A stretch of DNA of 64,000 nucleotides from Halotia branconii CENA392 (GTDB lineage Bacteria > Cyanobacteriota > Cyanobacteriia > Cyanobacteriales > Nostocaceae). Position 1 is the stretch's first letter, and every line of letters starts with the position of its first letter. Below are positions 49,823 to 59,124 of the stretch, one piece after another. The DNA is taken from assembly GCF_029953635.1 (NCBI RefSeq), contig NZ_CP124543.1:6542367-6606366 (forward strand), read 5' to 3'. Under the pieces are notes generated by a model. The model searched no databases, was not told where the DNA came from, and saw nothing but the letters and a program-made list of their open reading frames with translations. Both the position numbers and the translations under genes were made by a program.

Positions 49823-52150
49823 CTATAGTGAAAACCCCCGGCGTGTAGGTTTAAAAGTAGCTACCTTGACTTGAAAATTTACCTTGTCACTCATTTGGCC
49901 GCTTCTAGCCTCCAAAGTCCAGTTACCGGGACGCAAATGCCAAAATAAAGAATTAGCTGATTGAGTCGCTAACTTTTCATTATTCAGCCACCACTCTACA
50001 GGCCCAGATTTAGTTCCTGCTAGCTTCAACTCTAATTTTTGCTGTCCCTCTTCACCGGGATATAACAAAAATAAGTCGCCATTATGCGGAGATACAATTC
50101 TCAGATTACTAAAAACCAAATTTGATTGTGGTTGTTTGGCTAACCAATCGTTATACTCTGATGGCAAATTGAAATCGTGCTGATTTGCGTAAGCAACTTT
50201 ATCTTCAGGGTAAAAATATTCTTGTACTACTGATGTACATTCTGGCGTTGGTTGTAATCCCGAACTTGCACAGATTGGTAATTGTATCAAATTCTCTGGA
50301 GGCACAAAAGCTGCGGGTTCTTGATGTTCATGCAGGTGTAGCATAATCCGATTCCATAACGGTGCTGCACCTGTAACTCCCGAAACTTGTCGCATTGGTT
50401 CGCCATTAAAATTACCTACCCAAGTGGCTACTGTGTAATCGGTAGTAAAGCCGACAGTCCAAGTATCACGAAAATTAGAAGAAGTGCCAGTTTTGACAGC
50501 AGCAGGGAAGGGTAAATTTAGCACTGAGTCTACACCAAAAGCTGTAGCACGGGCATGACTGTCACTGAGCATATCAGTGATTAATTGCCATGTTGTGCGG
50601 TTGGGAAACCAAGAACCACAGATAGATTTATCGGCGTTTGTCGGCGTATGTGGGTGCTGGCAATTTTCTTTTGAAGAATCGCTAAAAGTAGTTAGCAATG
50701 GCGTAGCTTCTCCTTGTCGCGCCATTGTCACGTAAGCACTAGCCAATTCCCATAAACTAACTTCACCACTACCGAGAGTCAACCCCAAACCATAATATTC
50801 TGGAGTTTGATTGAGGTGGGTAAATCCTAACTGATGTAAACGTTCTAAGAAAGTCTGCACACCGACTTTTTCTAATACTCGCACTGCTGGCACATTTAAA
50901 GAATTTGCCAAAGCCACACGCACCCGCACAGGACCTAAAAAAGTTTCGGTGTAGTCTGTAGGGCTATAAAGTTTTGCCCCAGGAATAGCGTAGTGAGCAG
51001 GAACATCTGCCAAAATGGTATTTGGGCGAATTACACCTTTTTCTAAAGCTAATTCATAGACGAAAGGTTTTAAAGTAGATCCTGGTTGACGTAGGGCTTG
51101 GACTCCATCATTGCGTCCTAGTTTTGCTTCATTAAAATAATCAGGCGAACCGACATAAGCCAAAACTTCGCCTGTGTGGTTGTCAATTACTAAAGCTGCT
51201 GCATCGTGGACGTTGTTAGTATTGAGAGAAGCGATTACCTGTTGTACTTGGGTTTCAACAAACTGCTGCAAAGAACGATTGATAGTAGTACGAATTAAAG
51301 ATTGTTCTTTGGTGGGGGTAATCTGATTCGCTAACCAAAATAAAAAGTGTGGTGCAGCAATAATTCCCTTTTGGCGTGACTGAAACACGACTTTTTCTGT
51401 GGATATTCGCTCTGCGATCGCCTCAGTTACATACCCATCCATTACCATCTGATTAAGGACGTATTGCTGGCGTTGTTTCAACCTTTCCCAATGTTCATAA
51501 GGATTAAAATACGTAGGATTATTGGGAATAGCCGCCAAAAGACTAGCTTGGGCAAGATTTAAATCACTAGCTGGGATAGAAAAATAAGTCCGGGCTGCGG
51601 CTTCTACACCATAGATATTTCCTCCCATTGGCAAGCGATTAATATAAGCTGCTAAAATTTCATCTTTATTCATCCCGGCTGTTAACCGCCAAGATAACCA
51701 AATTTCTTGAACTTTGCCTAAAAGATTGCGGGGAACTTGATCTAACATCCGCGCCAATTGCATAGTAATAGTAGAAGCACCGGAGACAATTCTTTTGGCG
51801 TGGATGGCTTCTTTGATGGCGCGAAAAATTGCTTTGATATCCAACGCACCATGCTGATAAAAGCTACCATCTTCGGCGGCTAAAATAGCCTGAATAAACT
51901 GGGGAGAAACTTGATTTAGTGGTACTACTGCTGTATGCTCTTGGTCACGGGTGAGTAATGTGCCTAATGGTAAACCATTGCGATCGCTAAACTGCATTGC
52001 CAGCTGATTTTGAACAATATCTGCGGTACGAATTGGTGCAAAATAAGGCAGTAAGCGCACGACGAGACATATTAACAGCAAACTTAAAATAACTTTACTA
52101 GTTTTAAAATTTAGCTTAGTTTTGAGCAGCGATCGCAAATTTATTTTCAT
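49823..52150 (-). CDS. pbpC: Penicillin-binding protein 1C (PbpC)
   Basis: 775 residues, bifunctional class A. An N-terminal membrane anchor (VILSLLLICLVVRLLPY), a GT51 transglycosylase domain (ILAAEDGSFYQHGALD with catalytic Glu; GASTITMQLARML), a transpeptidase domain (RQPGSTLKPFVYE with SxxK serine; KTGTSSNFRDTW) and a C-terminal BiPBP_C domain (FSNLRIVSPHNGDLF). It polymerises and cross-links peptidoglycan. It stands alone, bracketed by inverted copies of a repeat. Confidence 0.93.
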   Translation of the reverse strand: MKINLRSLLKTKLNFKTSKVILSLLLICLVVRLLPYFAPIRTADIVQNQLAMQFSDRNGLPLGTLLTRDQEHTAVVPLNQVSPQFIQAILAAEDGSFYQHGALDIKAIFRAIKEAIHAKRIVSGASTITMQLARMLDQVPRNLLGKVQEIWLSWRLTAGMNKDEILAAYINRLPMGGNIYGVEAAARTYFSIPASDLNLAQASLLAAIPNNPTYFNPYEHWERLKQRQQYVLNQMVMDGYVTEAIAERISTEKVVFQSRQKGIIAAPHFLFWLANQITPTKEQSLIRTTINRSLQQFVETQVQQVIASLNTNNVHDAAALVIDNHTGEVLAYVGSPDYFNEAKLGRNDGVQALRQPGSTLKPFVYELALEKGVIRPNTILADVPAHYAIPGAKLYSPTDYTETFLGPVRVRVALANSLNVPAVRVLEKVGVQTFLERLHQLGFTHLNQTPEYYGLGLTLGSGEVSLWELASAYVTMARQGEATPLLTTFSDSSKENCQHPHTPTNADKSICGSWFPNRTTWQLITDMLSDSHARATAFGVDSVLNLPFPAAVKTGTSSNFRDTWTVGFTTDYTVATWVGNFNGEPMRQVSGVTGAAPLWNRIMLHLHEHQEPAAFVPPENLIQLPICASSGLQPTPECTSVVQEYFYPEDKVAYANQHDFNLPSEYNDWLAKQPQSNLVFSNLRIVSPHNGDLFLLYPGEEGQQKLELKLAGTKSGPVEWWLNNEKLATQSANSLFWHLRPGNWTLEARSGQMSDKVNFQVKVATFKPTRRGFSL

Positions 52151-52306
52151 TAGCTAATTCACCTATATTTTTATACGAAAAGAGATATTATATATAGTTC
52201 AATACAGTTCGGTTAAAGACAATTGTAGCGACTGTCTTAAAAGTCAAGCGATCGCCCACAAAAAACTAGACTGGTATAACTGATACGAAAATCTAGAGAA
52301 AGGCTC

Positions 52307-52339
52307 AGATCCCTGACTTCTTTGAGAAGTCGGGGATCT
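52307..52339. repeat. Hairpin, dispersed family copy 3
   Basis: AGATCCCTGACTTCT-TTG-AGAAGTCGGGGATCT, one mismatch in the arms, same loop as copy 1 at 39384. Confidence 0.8.
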
Positions 52340-52599
52340 TATGTACTGCTATTTATATATTTTTGTAAATAGTTGCCTGATTCTGCCAGCTTCTAATTGA
52401 ATAAGTTAATTGCACTCAAATAAAAACGAATAAATACTGCATAAATGTTGGATAAATTAGATATAAGCCCTATATCTACTTAGTTTATTGAAGTCGATTT
52501 ATGATATAGCAATCAGATTTGATTAATGAACATATTTGCGTAGGGAGGAAACTCTTAACAGGGAACGGGGAACACTTCGGCTACGCTCAGTGCATCGCA

Positions 52600-52662
52600 G
52601 GAAAAAAGGATTTAGGGGTGTGGTGTACTGAGTTTTTTCATAAATTAAATATGAGTTCTATA
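52600..52662. repeat. Inverted repeat flanking pbpC, right copy
   Basis: The reverse complement reads AACTCATATTT...GAAAAAACTCAGTACACC and aligns with 49712-49778. Confidence 0.75.
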
Positions 52663-52822
52663 ATAAAATATATAATCATTAAAATTTCAATATTTATTCA
52701 TAGATAATGCATCAACTTAAAAGTCAAGTTTCTTCAATTTTCAGTAAAAGCATCAGTTAATATTTTGGAACCTTATGTTAATTTTTAACCATAATAGTTA
52801 TGTATATTAATACATTTGCCTA

Positions 52823-53308
52823 ATGAAAAAAGTACAAAAAAATGATCCCATTTTTGAGCAACTTTTTGCTCAAATTTCTCCAGAGATAAAAGATACTTTT
52901 ACAGGAGACCAAATAAAGTCTATCAAAATGGCTTTTGGCTCTAATAATATAACTAGCCATCCTGTAGAGTTACGAGTTTCAGTTCCAACTTCAGAACTGC
53001 GGTTTTATTTAGTTTTCTTGGCGGGTTTAGAACGTCGATCTCTACAACGCTTGCGCGATGAAAAAAGTCTACATCCTTTGTGGACTCCAAGTAATATAAT
53101 TTTCCTCATAGGATTTTTAATTGTTCTATTGGCTTCTAGCTATGCTACTTTCTTTTTTATATTGTCCTCAGTGACTTCTACATTTACACCTACCTCACCC
53201 TATCCTACATCGATTCCTTGGATCGATAATCAATCTGAATGCCGACACACTAACAGAACTTGGCGCGATGGCAAATGTTGGGATAGTGAACACAGTCCTA
53301 TGTTTTGA
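52823..53308 (+). CDS. Membrane protein, first of two tandem paralogues
   Basis: 161 residues. The N-terminal soluble part (NDPIFEQLFAQISPEIKDTFTGDQ...HPVELRVSVP...RFYLVFLAGLERRS) is shared with the next gene. A transmembrane segment (IIFLIGFLIVLLASSYATFFFIL) follows, then a C-terminus with two Cys (SECRHTNRTWRDGKCW). I have the impression of a cyanobacterial family of unnamed function. The pair is separated by about 30 nt. Confidence 0.65.
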   Translation: MKKVQKNDPIFEQLFAQISPEIKDTFTGDQIKSIKMAFGSNNITSHPVELRVSVPTSELRFYLVFLAGLERRSLQRLRDEKSLHPLWTPSNIIFLIGFLIVLLASSYATFFFILSSVTSTFTPTSPYPTSIPWIDNQSECRHTNRTWRDGKCWDSEHSPMF

Positions 53309-53337
53309 ATTTTACTTTTACTGGTAGCAAACGCAAT

Positions 53338-53583
53338 ATGTCTCAAAAGTCTTTAAACAACAATGATTTGAGAAATGATCCTTTCATTAAACAGTTTTTT
53401 GCTCGTATTCCTTCTCAAACAGCAGCTACTTTTACCGATATCCAATTAGCAGAGTTGAAATCAGTTTTTAGAGATCGTTTCGGTAAACGCCACCCTATAG
53501 ATATTAGAGTTTCTATTCCATTTTTGAAACGGCGTTTTTATATAGTTTTAATTATAGGAAAAGAAAAGCGATCGCCTAAATAA
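53338..53583 (+). CDS. Short paralogue of the preceding membrane protein
   Basis: 81 residues from the ATG at 53338. It carries only the soluble N-terminal domain (NDPFIKQFFARIPSQTAATFTDIQ...HPIDIRVSIP...RFYIVLIIGKEKRS) and ends where the paralogue continues into its membrane segment. It may be a natural short form or a truncated duplicate. A TTG 11 codons earlier overlaps the previous stop. It is followed directly by a MITE-like repeat, which may have removed the rest. Confidence 0.6.
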   Translation: MSQKSLNNNDLRNDPFIKQFFARIPSQTAATFTDIQLAELKSVFRDRFGKRHPIDIRVSIPFLKRRFYIVLIIGKEKRSPK

Positions 53584-53610
53584 TGACGGGAGCATCCCAC
53601 TTTTTTGAAC

Positions 53611-53707
53611 GTCATTGCGAACGTAACGAAGTGGAGTGAAGCAATCGCAAAATCTCTGACTACAAACAAGTCAATGCGATTGCTTCGTCGTTCCTCCTCG
53701 CAATGAC
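53611..53707. mobile_element. MITE/REP-like palindrome (GTCATTGCGA type)
   Basis: Starts GTCATTGCGAACG, contains GAAGCAATCGCA and TGCGATTGCTTC, and ends CGCAATGAC: terminal and internal inverted repeats about 97 bp apart. I know this form as a widely dispersed bacterial repeat. No ORF. Confidence 0.75.
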
Positions 53708-53961
53708 ACTTATTCTATTGTTGTCAAATAAAAACTGGGATGCACCCAATAATGACCATCTGCAAAATTGACAAATTTAATGGATAAAACTTAATTTTTT
53801 TAAATGTGCATCTACTAAAATTTAAACTACAACAAATTTCATTTAAATGAGGTACATTTCCCTAGCCTTTAGTCCCTAATCTCTAGCCCCTTTCTTCTTA
53901 AAAGGTGTACTACACCCAACCGAGAAATGCTGTATCTAAATAATGTCAATTGATAAATCTT
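53708..53961. other. Gene-free stretch after the repeat
   Basis: AT-rich with a few extragenic motifs (AAAGGTGTACTACACCC near 53900, a small inverted repeat). No gene was seen; the start of the next gene has no strong Shine-Dalgarno. Confidence 0.4.
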
Positions 53962-55143
53962 ATGGAATACAACTTTAAAGACCTGACTGAACTTTACAAA
54001 AATGCCCTTTTCAACGACGTACTACCATTTTGGGAAAAACACTCCCTTGATTGGCAACAAGGCGGTTATTTCACTTGTTTAGACCGTCAGGGTAAAGTTT
54101 ATGACACAGACAAATTTATCTGGTTACAAAACCGCCAAGTGTGGACTTTTTCCATGCTGTGCAACCAGCTAGAAAAACGTGAAAATTGGCTATCCATTGC
54201 TAGAAATGGTGCTAATTTCCTCGCACAACATGGTCGAGATAGTGATGGTAACTGGTACTTTGCCTTGACCCGTGAAGGTAGACCCTTAGTTCAGCCTTAC
54301 AATATCTTTTCGGACTGCTTTGCAGCGATGGCATTTAGCCAATACGCCCTAGCTTCTGGCGAAGATTGGGCTAAGGATGTGGCCATGCAAGCTTACAATA
54401 ATGTTTTACGCCGCCAGGATAACCCGAAAGGTAAATATAATAAGACTTATCCTGGCACACGCCCTATGAAGTCGTTAGCTGTGCCAATGATTTTAGCTAA
54501 CTTGACTTTGGAAATGGAATGGTTGCTATCGACTGAAACCCTAGAGAATGTCTTGGCTGCGACTGTTCAAGAAGTGATGAACGATTTTCTTGACCAAGAA
54601 CAGGGATTAATGTACGAAAACGTTGCCCCTGATGGTTTCCACATTGATTGTTTTGAAGGAAGGTTAATTAACCCCGGTCATGGCATCGAAGCTATGTGGT
54701 TTATTATGGACATTGCCCACCGTAAAAACGACACCAAAACTATTAACCAAGCCGTTGATGTGGTACTAAACATCCTTAATTTTGCTTGGGATAATGAATA
54801 CGGTGGGCTATATTACTTTATGGATGCAGACGGTCATCCTCCCCAACAACTAGAATGGGATCAAAAGCTGTGGTGGGTTCACCTAGAGTCTTTGGTGGCA
54901 TTGGCAATGGCTTATCACCTGACCGGACGTGAAGCGTGTTGGGAATGGTATCAAAAGATGCATGATTACGCTTGGTCACACTTTGCGGATAGCGAGTCTG
55001 GTGAATGGTTTGGCTATCTTAATCGCCGTGGAGAAGTGTTATTAAATCTCAAAGGCGGTAAATGGAAGGGCTGCTTCCACGTACCCCGTGCGCTTTATCT
55101 TTGTTGGCAGCAGTTTGTAATGTTGAGTGCAAAGACGGTTTAA
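53962..55143 (+). CDS. N-acylglucosamine 2-epimerase (AGE) family protein
   Basis: 393 residues, full length, an (alpha/alpha)6 barrel. Motifs include FWEKHSLDWQQGGYFTCLDRQG, WLQNRQVWTFSML, MYENVAPDG, INPGHGIEAMWF and KLWWVHLESLVALAMAY with the catalytic histidines. Members interconvert N-acetylglucosamine/N-acetylmannosamine or epimerise other sugars. I chose the ATG at 53962 over an in-frame TTG four codons earlier. A GT4 gene follows in the same direction after 310 bp. Confidence 0.88.
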   Translation: MEYNFKDLTELYKNALFNDVLPFWEKHSLDWQQGGYFTCLDRQGKVYDTDKFIWLQNRQVWTFSMLCNQLEKRENWLSIARNGANFLAQHGRDSDGNWYFALTREGRPLVQPYNIFSDCFAAMAFSQYALASGEDWAKDVAMQAYNNVLRRQDNPKGKYNKTYPGTRPMKSLAVPMILANLTLEMEWLLSTETLENVLAATVQEVMNDFLDQEQGLMYENVAPDGFHIDCFEGRLINPGHGIEAMWFIMDIAHRKNDTKTINQAVDVVLNILNFAWDNEYGGLYYFMDADGHPPQQLEWDQKLWWVHLESLVALAMAYHLTGREACWEWYQKMHDYAWSHFADSESGEWFGYLNRRGEVLLNLKGGKWKGCFHVPRALYLCWQQFVMLSAKTV

Positions 55144-55454
55144 TTTCTGCTAAAAAGCTCAGGTAGGGTATCTTATCCAAACCGTGTTGATATAGCTTTT
55201 GACTTCTAATTCAGGCAAAGGGGTAAGATACTTCCTTATAATTAAGCTTTTATAAGTTAATCTTCTAAGATGTCTCATCAGGTATTTGCTGATTTCCTCA
55301 GCTTTGATCACCTTATGTTCATAATCAGCTTTATCAAAAAACTGTTAAAAAATCTCAAAGTTTTAGTAAATATACACACTGCAATTACCACCCTTGTATT
55401 TTTAGATAAACGTAGTTTTTTAGATAATTGATCAAGTATCGGGGAGTCTAGTAT
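55144..55454. other. 311-bp intergenic region, nothing found
   Basis: AT-rich, with no repeat or gene seen. GGGGAG about 8 nt before the next ATG is its ribosome binding site. Confidence 0.5.
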
Positions 55455-56642
55455 ATGAAAGTACTGGTACTGAGTTGGGAATTTCCGCCGAGGATAGTTG
55501 GGGGAATTGCGCGTCACGTTGCGGAATTGTACCCAGAACTAGTAAAACTAGGGCATGAAATTCACTTAATTACAGCGGAGTTTGGTCAGGCATCGATGTA
55601 TGAAGTGGTTGAAGGAATACATATACATCGAGTCCCAGTGGAAATTAGTCACGACTTCTTTCACTGGATAGTGAATCTTAACCAAAGCATGGGACATCAT
55701 GGTGGTAAATTAATTTTGGAAGAAGGGCCGTTTGATTTAATCCATGCTCATGATTGGTTAGTGGGAGATGCTGCGATCGCTCTCAAGCATAATTTTAAAA
55801 TACCTCTTATTGCCACTATTCACGCTACCGAATATGGACGCTATAACGGTATTAACACTGATATACAACACTATATTAGTAGCAAAGAAAACGCACTTGC
55901 CTATAATGCTTGGCGGATTATCGTTTGCAGCGATTATATGCGGCAAGAAGTAGAACGAGCCTTACATAGTCCTTGGAACAAAATCGATGTAATATACAAC
56001 GGTATCCGAGCCGAAAAGAAACAGCACCACGAAGATTTTCATGCTCCAGCTTTTCGTCAGCAATTTGCTGAAGAACATGAAAAAATTGTTTACTATGTCG
56101 GTCGCATGACTTATGAAAAAGGTGTACCTGTGTTGCTTAATGCTGCTCCCACAGTACTTTGGGAAATGGGAGGTAACGTTAAATTTGTAATTATTGGTGG
56201 TGGCAATACTGACCATCTCAAGCGTCAAGCCTGGGATTTAGGAATTTGGCATAAGTGCTATTTTACCGGCTTTCTTTCTGATGAATATTTAGATAAATTT
56301 CAAACCGTAGCTGATTGTGCCGTTTTTCCCAGTCTTTACGAACCCTTTGGTATTGTAGCTTTAGAAAGCTTTGCTTCTCGCGTTCCCGTGGTAGTTTCTA
56401 ATACTGGAGGTTTTCCAGAAGTAGTACAACACACTAGAACAGGTGTTGTTACCTGGATTAATAATTCTGAATCTTTAGCTTGGGGAATTTTAGAAGTTTT
56501 AAAAAATCCCGGTTATCGGCAATGGTTGATTGATAATGCTTACAAGGATTTAGAAAAACGCTTTAGCTGGCCGAAACTAGCCAAGCAAACAGAAGATGTT
56601 TATCAGCGAGTTGTACGAGAGCGATCGCAAGTTGTATGGTAA
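55455..56642 (+). CDS. Family 4 glycosyltransferase, glycogen/starch synthase-like
   Basis: 395 residues. The N-terminus VLVLSWEFPPRIVGGIARHVAELYPEL is typical of GT4 enzymes close to archaeal-type glycogen synthases. The HAHDWLVGDAAIAL and IHATEYGRYNGI segments, and the C-terminal YVGRMTYEKGVPVLL and FPSLYEPFGIVALESFASRVPVVV with the donor-binding Glu pair, are clear. It may transfer glucose to an alpha-glucan or another acceptor. Strong ribosome binding site. Confidence 0.88.
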   Translation: MKVLVLSWEFPPRIVGGIARHVAELYPELVKLGHEIHLITAEFGQASMYEVVEGIHIHRVPVEISHDFFHWIVNLNQSMGHHGGKLILEEGPFDLIHAHDWLVGDAAIALKHNFKIPLIATIHATEYGRYNGINTDIQHYISSKENALAYNAWRIIVCSDYMRQEVERALHSPWNKIDVIYNGIRAEKKQHHEDFHAPAFRQQFAEEHEKIVYYVGRMTYEKGVPVLLNAAPTVLWEMGGNVKFVIIGGGNTDHLKRQAWDLGIWHKCYFTGFLSDEYLDKFQTVADCAVFPSLYEPFGIVALESFASRVPVVVSNTGGFPEVVQHTRTGVVTWINNSESLAWGILEVLKNPGYRQWLIDNAYKDLEKRFSWPKLAKQTEDVYQRVVRERSQVVW

Positions 56643-56806
56643 CAAAATGTCGAGTTACACCGAGTTTTCCGCAGATTAGCCCAGATAATTAATTGTTACT
56701 CTGGGTTATTTAGCGTAAAAAAACAGTACAAACCCTGTACGCTGGAAATTTTGCCTGCTCTGATGCGAAAGTTAGCAATAATTGCAGTTTGCACCAAAAG
56801 CTGACT

Positions 56807-57826
56807 ATGACACAGGCATTTCCCAATATAGCAAGATGGTTGAAGACTGTAGGAAGTAATTTGATGAAGATGGGAGCTTCAATCATCACCCGTCTTACAG
56901 CATACCTGAAACCCAACTTCCAGAGCAACACTCTCGATGTTCATCCCTCCTTAGCTGGGCCTGTCCTGAATATAGGTGGAGGTGGCATTGATGTAGAGGA
57001 AGCCATCCAGTGGATGATTAACCAAGTCAGAGGAACTACTAACCACACCTCCAAAGTTAATGTTATTGTACTTCGCACTTACGGCGATGACGATTATAAT
57101 CGGCTGATTTATGCCATGAAAGGCGTGAACTATGTTGAGACTTTAGTAATTAGCAATAAAAACGATGCTAATAAAGCTGAGATTGTACAAAAAGTGAGAA
57201 ATGCTGATGTCATCTTCTTTGCTGGTGGCGACCAATGCCAATACATCCGCAGTTGGAAAAACAGTAAGCTAGAGACTGCCATTGAATCAGTTTATGCCAA
57301 AGGCGGTGCTATTGGTGGCACTAGCGCAGGAGCAATGATCCAAAGTCAATATATCTACGATGCTTGTGCTTCTTCTGAAGAAGGCATTGAAACTAAAGAT
57401 GCACTTGTTGATCCCTATAAGGATATTACCTTCACTTACAACTTGTTTCCTTGGAAATATCTCAAAGGAACTATTATAGATACCCACTTTGACAGACGTA
57501 AAAGAATGGGTAGAATAATGGCTTTTATTGCCCGTCAAATTCAAGATGGTGTATCACAAAGTGTTTTAGGAATAGCCATTAGTGAGGAGACATCGGTTGT
57601 TGTAGATAAATATGGTTTGGCGAAAGTTATGGGTAGAGGTGCAGCATATTTTGTATTAGGAGATCATCAGCCTGAAGTATGCAAACCCCGAACTCCTCTA
57701 ACATTTTCCGACTACAAAATTTGGAGAGTTCCCTATGGTGATACTTTCGATTTAAAAAACAGACCCACAAGAGGTTATTATCTCAGAAGTGTTAGGCAGG
57801 GAAGATTTAGCTCAGATCCTTATTGA
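56807..57826 (+). CDS. Cyanophycinase-like S51 peptidase
   Basis: 339 residues from the ATG at 56807. The S51/class I amidotransferase-like core has LNIGGGGIDVEEAIQWMINQ, a nucleophile elbow GGTSAGAM (Ser), DVIFFAGGDQCQYIRSW and IIDTHFDRRKRMGRI. Cyanophycinase degrades the storage polymer cyanophycin to beta-Asp-Arg dipeptides. The N-terminal 45 residues are an added amphipathic segment, and residues around the active site differ from typical CphB, so this may be a paralogue with another substrate. Confidence 0.75.
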   Translation: MTQAFPNIARWLKTVGSNLMKMGASIITRLTAYLKPNFQSNTLDVHPSLAGPVLNIGGGGIDVEEAIQWMINQVRGTTNHTSKVNVIVLRTYGDDDYNRLIYAMKGVNYVETLVISNKNDANKAEIVQKVRNADVIFFAGGDQCQYIRSWKNSKLETAIESVYAKGGAIGGTSAGAMIQSQYIYDACASSEEGIETKDALVDPYKDITFTYNLFPWKYLKGTIIDTHFDRRKRMGRIMAFIARQIQDGVSQSVLGIAISEETSVVVDKYGLAKVMGRGAAYFVLGDHQPEVCKPRTPLTFSDYKIWRVPYGDTFDLKNRPTRGYYLRSVRQGRFSSDPY

Positions 57827-57953
57827 GATGAGAGGGGGTCAGTTGTCAATTGTCAGTTGTTAGCTGTTTTTGATCTGGTTTAATACCCCAACCCACTTGA
57901 CAACAGTTGCTACAATTTGCTATTGACCACTAACCACTGACCACTGACCACTT

Positions 57954-59120
57954 CTAAACCAATGTTGCTTGCTTGCGTAAACTTTGAATAGTAGCGATCG
58001 CATGTTTCGCTACAATATCAATCTCTGCTTGAGTATTAAAACGTCCAATACCAAATCGCACTGAAGCATAAGCTAATTTTTCTGAATGTCCCAATGCTGT
58101 CAGCACATGAGAAGGTGCAGTAGTTGTTGACGAACAAGCAGAACCAGAAGATACTGCCATCACTGGCTGTAATCCTAGTAAAAGTGCAGCCCCATCTACT
58201 CCCTCAACGCTGATATTCAAGTTTCCTGCTAGTCGTTGGGTAGCATTTCCGTTGAGGTGAACTTTTTCTACTTGAGAAAGTTCTTCCCACAATCTTTGCC
58301 TTAACTGGGTGAGACGTTGAGTTTCTGTCGCTTGTTCTGTCAAAGCTATTTCTACAGCTTTACCAAAGCCGACAATTTGGGGCGTATACAGAGTCCCAGA
58401 ACGCATCCCTCGTTCATGTCCACCGCCATGCTGTTGGGGGGCAATTTGGACTCTGGGGTTGCGCCTACGCACATATAACGCCCCAATACCTTTAGGGCCG
58501 TAGACTTTATGGGCAGTTAGCGACATCAAGTCAATTTTCATCGCTTCCACATCTAAAGGAATTTTACCAATAGCTTGGGCTGCATCTGTGTGAAATAAAA
58601 CTTGGCGATCGCGGCAGATTGCGCTAATCTCAGCTAAAGGCTGTAATACTCCTATTTCATTATTTGCAGCCATTACTGATACCAAAATTGTTTCAGGACG
58701 AATAGCTGTTTCTAACTGAGTTAAATCAATTATTCCGTCTTTTTTAACTGGCAGAATAGTAATTTCAAAACCCAGTGTTTTCAAATATTGGCAAGGGTCA
58801 AGCACTGCACTATGTTCAGTCGCAATAGTAATAATATGTTGACCTTTTTGAAAATAAGCTTCAGCAACACCTTTAATCGCTAAATTATTCGCTTCTGTTG
58901 CACCGCTAGTAAAAACAATTTCTTCCGGCGTGGCGTTAATTGCTGCTGCTAAAGTTTCCCGTGTTTGTTTGACGGCTGCTTCTGCTTCCCAACCATAAAC
59001 ATGGCTAATACTAGATGGATTGCCAAATTTTTCTGTAAAGTATGGGAGCATTGCTGCTAATACTCGTTCATCTACAGGTGTAGTAGCATGGCAATCGAGA
59101 TATATAGGGTGATTAGACAT
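57954..59120 (-). CDS. Cysteine desulfurase (NifS/IscS family)
   Basis: 388 residues, PLP-dependent. SLTAHKVYGPKGIGALYVRR contains the PLP lysine, HTDAAQAIGK the cofactor Asp/His, and SSGSACSSTTTAPSHVL the loop with the catalytic Cys. It releases sulfur from cysteine for Fe-S clusters and thiolation. The start MSNHPIYLDCHATTPVDERV is standard. It is not next to nif genes, so a housekeeping IscS role is more likely than NifS. It ends the region of 57.9-59.7 kb, following a restriction-fold protein by 4 nt. Confidence 0.92.
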   Translation of the reverse strand: MSNHPIYLDCHATTPVDERVLAAMLPYFTEKFGNPSSISHVYGWEAEAAVKQTRETLAAAINATPEEIVFTSGATEANNLAIKGVAEAYFQKGQHIITIATEHSAVLDPCQYLKTLGFEITILPVKKDGIIDLTQLETAIRPETILVSVMAANNEIGVLQPLAEISAICRDRQVLFHTDAAQAIGKIPLDVEAMKIDLMSLTAHKVYGPKGIGALYVRRRNPRVQIAPQQHGGGHERGMRSGTLYTPQIVGFGKAVEIALTEQATETQRLTQLRQRLWEELSQVEKVHLNGNATQRLAGNLNISVEGVDGAALLLGLQPVMAVSSGSACSSTTTAPSHVLTALGHSEKLAYASVRFGIGRFNTQAEIDIVAKHAIATIQSLRKQATLV

Positions 59121-59124
59121 AAAA

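Larger units (their letters stand above)
52151..52822. other. 672-bp intergenic region with hairpin and right inverted-repeat copy
   Basis: It contains dispersed hairpin copy 3 (52307-52339), GAACGGGGAACACTTCGGCTACGCTCAGTG (in part) typical extragenic sequence near 52562-52592, and the repeat at 52600-52662. No gene was seen. Confidence 0.55.
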
